Shown here one piece after another: positions 59,506 to 64,000 of a stretch of 64,000 bases of DNA. Below the pieces are notes generated by a model. That model did not search any database, was not told the DNA's origin, and worked only from the letters and a program-made list of their open reading frames with translations. Each line of letters starts with the position of its first letter. The stretch's first letter is position 1. The stretch spans positions 1,795,001-1,859,000 of the forward strand of contig NC_135007.1 in NCBI RefSeq assembly GCF_051020985.1, given 5' to 3'. The DNA comes from Nomia melanderi. Taxonomy: Eukaryota > Arthropoda > Insecta > Hymenoptera > Halictidae. A program made the translations under genes and the position numbers.

Positions 59506-59681
59506 CATGGGATAGCTTCTGCGTAAAATTGCCGGTTAACAGTGGTGTCAACAAAAAATCAATCGCTATCCGGATATATTACCAGTTACATGACACCCTT
59601 TATAAATGTCAGAATAATAGGAACAAGCGCTTTTGAATATAAAAATAAAAAGTTTGTAAAGTACTATACAAGCTTAACATT

Positions 59682-59813
59682 TATACAAATATACAAATTT
59701 ATACAAATATACAAATACACAAATACACAAATATACAAATATACAAATATACAAATATACAAATATACAAATATACAAATATACAAATATACAAATATAC
59801 ATTTATACAAATT
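59682..59813 (+). repeat. 8-bp tandem array (atacaaat)n
   Basis: About 16 copies of atacaaat with a few variants (acacaaat, atttatac). The 92-codon frame at 59542-59820, with its repeated Ile-Tyr-Lys-Thr-Asn text, is only the reading of this array. Confidence 0.95.
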
Positions 59814-59820
59814 TAATTGA

Positions 59821-61780
59821 ACTTTCTTGTGATGCTGAAGATCTTGAAAGAATAATTAGGAAATGTATGTATTAGTTAGAATTTAATCTTTGTCAATAAC
59901 GGAACACAAAATTAAAACAAATTACAGAGTTCAAATAAAGTGTAACAAGAATTAAATCAAGAAAACTTATTTAGTAAGGCATTAGATATGATAAATGGAA
60001 CCAAAATAAATAAAAAATTACTCTCGAGAGAAGATGTATAGTATAGTGCACGGGGCAATGTAAAAGATGAAAAGCTGTCAAACGCAGCATCAGAAGTAGA
60101 AAGTGCTTCATCTGAAGAAAGTGAAGACGATATAAAGTTAAGGGAAAGAAGGCCGTATCGGCATCATCAATTTAGGAAAGGAGTTGATTGCCCAAGAATA
60201 ATGAGAACCGGGAAAGCGAAAAGACGATGGAAACAATGAAATGTAGACGCTATATAACCACTACTGTTATACGGGGTATCCTATTTAAATTCATCCACTC
60301 GAATGTCTTCGACGCTATTGATAATGATAAAAAGCTAAATAGTTTCATAGAGCACATTGTCCGAAAGAATCAAAATATCTTTTAACACAATATCTTGTTG
60401 CAGTAGTAATCTTCATAGTTACAATATTTTATTAAATGCAATACATCGTCTTCCTAAAAAATAATAAATTTCAGAAAATAGTCGCGTCAGCTTCCAACAT
60501 CTTGCAGCATGCGTTACGATTTTATATACAGATACACGTAAACGTAATTCAATTTTCTTTATGCAAGATAGGAACTGTTAAGTACTATAAATATGTCTTT
60601 TTTAATTTTCTGGTGCTCAGAGACGTCGAAACTAATATTAGGCAACCTTTTTTGCCCAATTTTAGTTAATTAGGGCGAAACCACCTCATGAATGGAAATT
60701 GCTGCTACCGTATTTTGCTGTACATATATCTTTAAAGTAGTAGTAAATATTTTAAAAAGTTTACAATAAAACCTGAAATTGAATGTTTCCTCCATGTTTC
60801 ATAAGTGGATGTAGTAAAATTAATTATAATTATTTTGTTTAAATGAAAAATTGTGCAGCACTCTTATTATAAAAAATGTTGAATTCGTATTACTGTAATA
60901 AATTAAACACTCATAACAAAATTATCTGCTATTTATTTTGGGGACCTCTATAAACTGCAAAGTTTAAAAAATATCGGAATTTTCGAGTTACCAAAGTTAT
61001 CTTATCAGTATTTTCATATGGAAAATGACGAGTTGTATTCATTAATGTATTAAAAAGTATGTAATTCTATTTAAAAACAAAAGTTAACCTTCATAAATCT
61101 TCTACACCTCCACGTGAGAAAAATTCACTCAGATCAGATAATGTTCGTCTTGAAACCATTCAATTTTCTGTGGCGTACTTTTTACTCTCATCAGTAATTT
61201 CAAAGGTATTTAAGAAGATCGATTTACATAAATGTAACACCCTACGTATATATGAAGAAAACTCCTGAAACAATATTTAAATATGTCACGAACAACCAAT
61301 TTTAGGGACAAGGAAACAAGAAATAGGTTATATGCAGAATAGATAAAATAGACTTTTTTTTGGCTCCGTTTTCAAGAAAATTGTCAGGAAAAATCCAGCA
61401 GGAGCTACAAATGGCTATACCAATTTTTGATATATGATAATTTTAAACAGTACATCGAATATGAATCGTATCAATTAAAATGTAAAGCGACTGAAAAAAC
61501 TGTATAACCCAACTATATAAACCAAGCAATAAAAAATAAAGGAAAAACTGAGTACACATTAAATCAAACTGATAAGTGCTATTTGTATTAATATTCTTGG
61601 ATGTTTATATTTTTTTAGGCAAATCTTTTACAAAAAACTAATATTTTAACTCAATCGATTGAAACGTATGAATAACAACATTTTAAAATTCTGTAGACTT
61701 AATAAGTATCATATACACATATTATTACGATTCATATTAAATGAAAATTGACAAATTAATCGTATCCATCTTTGTTTCTC
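59821..61780. other. Anonymous AT-rich DNA
   Basis: No gene recognised. 'ggcgaaaccacctcatga' near 60673 recalls the inner arm motif of the foldback at 38.1 kb, but no arm pairing was found. Frames at 60188-60385 and 60436-60669 lack domains. Confidence 0.4.
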
Positions 61781-61784
61781 TGAC

Positions 61785-61820
61785 TATAAAAGGGTCACTG
61801 TATGCAGTCATTCAATGAAG
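61785..61820 (+). promoter_or_regulatory. Candidate core promoter
   Basis: TATAAAAGGG at 61785-61794 is followed 25-29 bases later by TCATTCAATG, a fair arthropod initiator match. An AATAAA lies near 61918. The arrangement is good for a TATA promoter, but its transcript is unknown. Confidence 0.35.
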
Positions 61821-61994
61821 ATTGGCCACAATACGAAAGTTGTGCCTTTCAGTACGTAGTATGTACCGATTCAGAGAATATGAATTATTTTTCTTGTGAC
61901 ATTTGTAAATATGCTTAAATAAAAATTTTGTTTTGTTTAAACGATTTTTATTAGCATTATTCATTTATTAAAAATTGAAATCTTATAATCTATT

Positions 61995-62267
61995 ATGTAT
62001 TCAAGTAGGTTACCAGCACAATTCGACATACTACGAATTATGATTTGTACTTTGTCATTCTGCTACTTTCTTTCAGTGTCCGATACTGTACGATTCTCCC
62101 CAATAACAAATAAAAAATCTGCACATTTCAACAGTTCTAACGTATCCAATATAAAACGTGAGCAGTTTCTCTCTAATTTGGTACTAATTAAATATGAAAA
62201 TGCCAATTATTCTTTGATTAAGAACGATTTGAATTTTGTTACGTACATTCACTTAGGTACTGCTTGA
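61995..62267 (+). CDS. Unidentified 90-codon open frame with hydrophobic segment
   Basis: The frame starts MYSSRLPAQFD and contains MICTLSFCYFLSVSDT near residues 16-31. That segment reads like a signal peptide or membrane segment if a downstream methionine is used. The rest is Asn, Ser and Lys-rich without motifs. It lies about 200 bases after the TATA-like promoter at 61785. The AT-rich context and absence of known relatives keep confidence low. Confidence 0.2.
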   Translation: MYSSRLPAQFDILRIMICTLSFCYFLSVSDTVRFSPITNKKSAHFNSSNVSNIKREQFLSNLVLIKYENANYSLIKNDLNFVTYIHLGTA

Positions 62268-64000
62268 CGTAAATTACTAGAACATTTAGCACAATCAATA
62301 GAAATTAATGGTTCACGATATTTTATAAACTAAGACAGTGAATTATGGCAAAAGTTCATTGTTGTTAACGAATTGAAGAGAAGTTTAATTTATACAATAG
62401 CAATACTAAAAAAATCAAGTAAAGCAGAAAACTAAATAGAAAAAATAATATGAAGTGCGTTCGTAGCATTGTAATGCTTGGTAGGAAAAACTCAGTTTTA
62501 AGGATTTTTAAATTACTTACTACTTAATGATTCCTCACGTCCCATTGAAACATTTATATTTTTAAAATTAGACCCTATTGTGCATATTCGTTTCAGCACA
62601 GATTTAAAAGAAAATAAGAAAATTCTCGTGATTAAAAGAGATCTTGAAGCTTCGAAAATCTCTGCAAGAACATTGCAGAGGAATTGTTTAAAAAATTTTC
62701 ATATTAACTGCTTCAGTGTAGAGCAGCGCGATCGTGCTGCTGCTCGTTAATATAATTACTACGTTCACTATAAGTGGTTGTGATCACATTATTTGTAATT
62801 ATTAATAATATGAAAATTAACAATTATTTTTGTTGGTAAAAACTACATTTTGTACGATATATATATATATATATATTATATATTAGCTAATTAAAGTAAA
62901 TTATTACCATTTTCATTATTTATCAAATTACAAAGAATATGCATTTCACTTCACATTTTCAGCATACATTCAATCAAATTCTTCAGCATTGAAACAGTTA
63001 AATAAAGAAATGTAAGAATCTATAAAAAAATATTTAAGGTAAATTATTTTGGATCGTGATTGTCTTTTATGACTTCATCGTAAGTTGCCTTGTATGTCTC
63101 AAAACGTTTTATGAACAAGTATGTAAAATACCTTATCTCCTTCAGGCTCCCATTTATAGAAAGGAATTGACATTTAATTACGTCATTCTTGAAACCAAAC
63201 AAAATTAGTTCGATGGACTTTTTCTATTATTAGAAATAGGAAACTGGTCCAGGTTAAGTAAAAGGTTTAAAAATTTTAAAAATTAAAGTACTTGGTATAC
63301 GAAGGAAAACTGTTAAGAATTAATGTTGGACGGTTATAAGTTTAGAAACAATTATTTCTTCTTCTATAATAATTATATGAAGAGAATTATTTTACTTTTT
63401 CATCATTTTATCCTTTATAATAACAAGCAGTTTTCTATATTTCTCAGTAGTATTCTTTATTCTCGCTAGTCTCCTAGATCCCCACTAGTATGGATATACA
63501 GTTTAGGCAAACATTGCATTTCTAACATTTCTTGATTCTAATAATATGTTATTCTTTCATTGATCGACAGAATGTGCAATTCACATATCTATGAATAACT
63601 TTACATCATAATAAGAGTGTGAAAAAGACTTTCCTGTTTTTCTGACGTGCCAAAAGAGAAAAGACATTCGCTTTAAGCAAAATAAAAAATGAACAATTCC
63701 GAAAATATCGATTTTTATATAAATATTTATTGGATATCTTTTCCTATATTGAATATATGAATATATTAAATGATAAATCTATATATATTAAAATTCTGCA
63801 CTCGTTTTATATCATTCCACATATAAGGAATTCTATTGTTTTAAACATACATATTTCTCAAAATAACCACATTGTTAGGTAAAAACATATTCAACCATGA
63901 ACAATATATTTATCCTTAAAAAATGCGTTGATGAGAAAAAATCTTTGATAAATTTTATACATTCTGTGTTTTCAAATTAAAAGTAAATAGAAGCAAACCA
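62268..64000. other. Anonymous AT-rich DNA
   Basis: No gene recognised. It contains an AT dinucleotide run around 62857-62880. Confidence 0.45.

Noticed and set aside
59542..59820. 92-codon frame with repeated Ile-Tyr-Lys-Thr-Asn
   Set aside because: It is the translation of an 8-bp tandem array; every frame of the array gives the same 8-residue period.
1..64000. CRISPR arrays, operons, prophage or plasmid features
   Set aside because: No regularly spaced repeats with unique spacers, no ribosome-binding-site-led gene runs and no phage genes; the content is that of an animal nuclear genome.

Overview
The window looks like a piece of an insect nuclear genome. It is strongly AT-rich, has no operons or dense coding, and carries decayed animal transposons: Tc1-type and mariner DNA transposons, hAT, piggyBac-like TTAA elements, a Jockey-type non-LTR retrotransposon and solo LTR-like units. 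The mix of TTAA-flanked miniature elements (MITEs) whose ends read CCCTTTGCAC or CCCTTTGCGG fits a hymenopteran (ant, bee or wasp), but this is an inference from repeat style and not from a diagnostic host gene. No complete host protein-coding gene could be recognised. The window is probably intergenic or deep intronic. Most open frames of 60-120 codons look like chance frames in AT-rich DNA or shadows of repeats.

Recognisable coding material belongs to mobile elements. (1) A nearly intact Tc1-family element at 57154-58726 has long terminal inverted repeats (TIRs), flanking TA, and a DD34E transposase frame broken by a single in-frame TGA. (2) A decayed second Tc1/Tc3-like element lies at about 46534-47758 with matching inverted ends. 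(3) The C-terminal remnant of a third Tc1-type transposase lies at 56262-56580, with a TIR-like end at 55824. (4) A mariner (DD34D) transposase C-terminus lies at 32120-32330. (5) A 5'-truncated Jockey-type LINE reverse transcriptase lies at 23307-24800.

The rest is dominated by short non-autonomous elements. At least nine different families use TTAA as target site, at about 0.27, 4.7, 8.7, 11.2, 11.7, 18.3, 25.6, 27.7, 30.8, 32.6, 37.5, 40.1, 43.3, 44.7, 48.6, 50.2 and 59.3 kb. The clearest is a 1123-bp piggyBac-like element (11708-12830) inserted exactly at a TTAA of an older repeat whose empty-site paralogue survives at 34.2-34.35 kb. Its ends have the asymmetric terminal plus subterminal inverted-repeat design of piggyBac. 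There is also a complete 893-bp hAT-type element with a perfect 8-bp target duplication (41880-42772), a three-copy family with CAGTGAAC ends (10.2, 26.0 and 41.2 kb), three foldback palindromes (10.6, 15.8 and 38.1 kb) and solo LTR-like units (33.0 and 43.5 kb, perhaps 7.15 kb).

Islands of higher GC with CpGs and promoter-like motifs, possibly host regulatory DNA or 5' exons, lie near 6.7-6.95, 14.64-15.15, 18.7-19.45, 20.15-20.56, 30.5-30.77 and 52.68-52.9 kb. Simple repeats include an 8-bp array at 59.7 kb, a GTT/GGT run at 51.0 kb and a 430-bp purine-rich tract at 13.13-13.56 kb.
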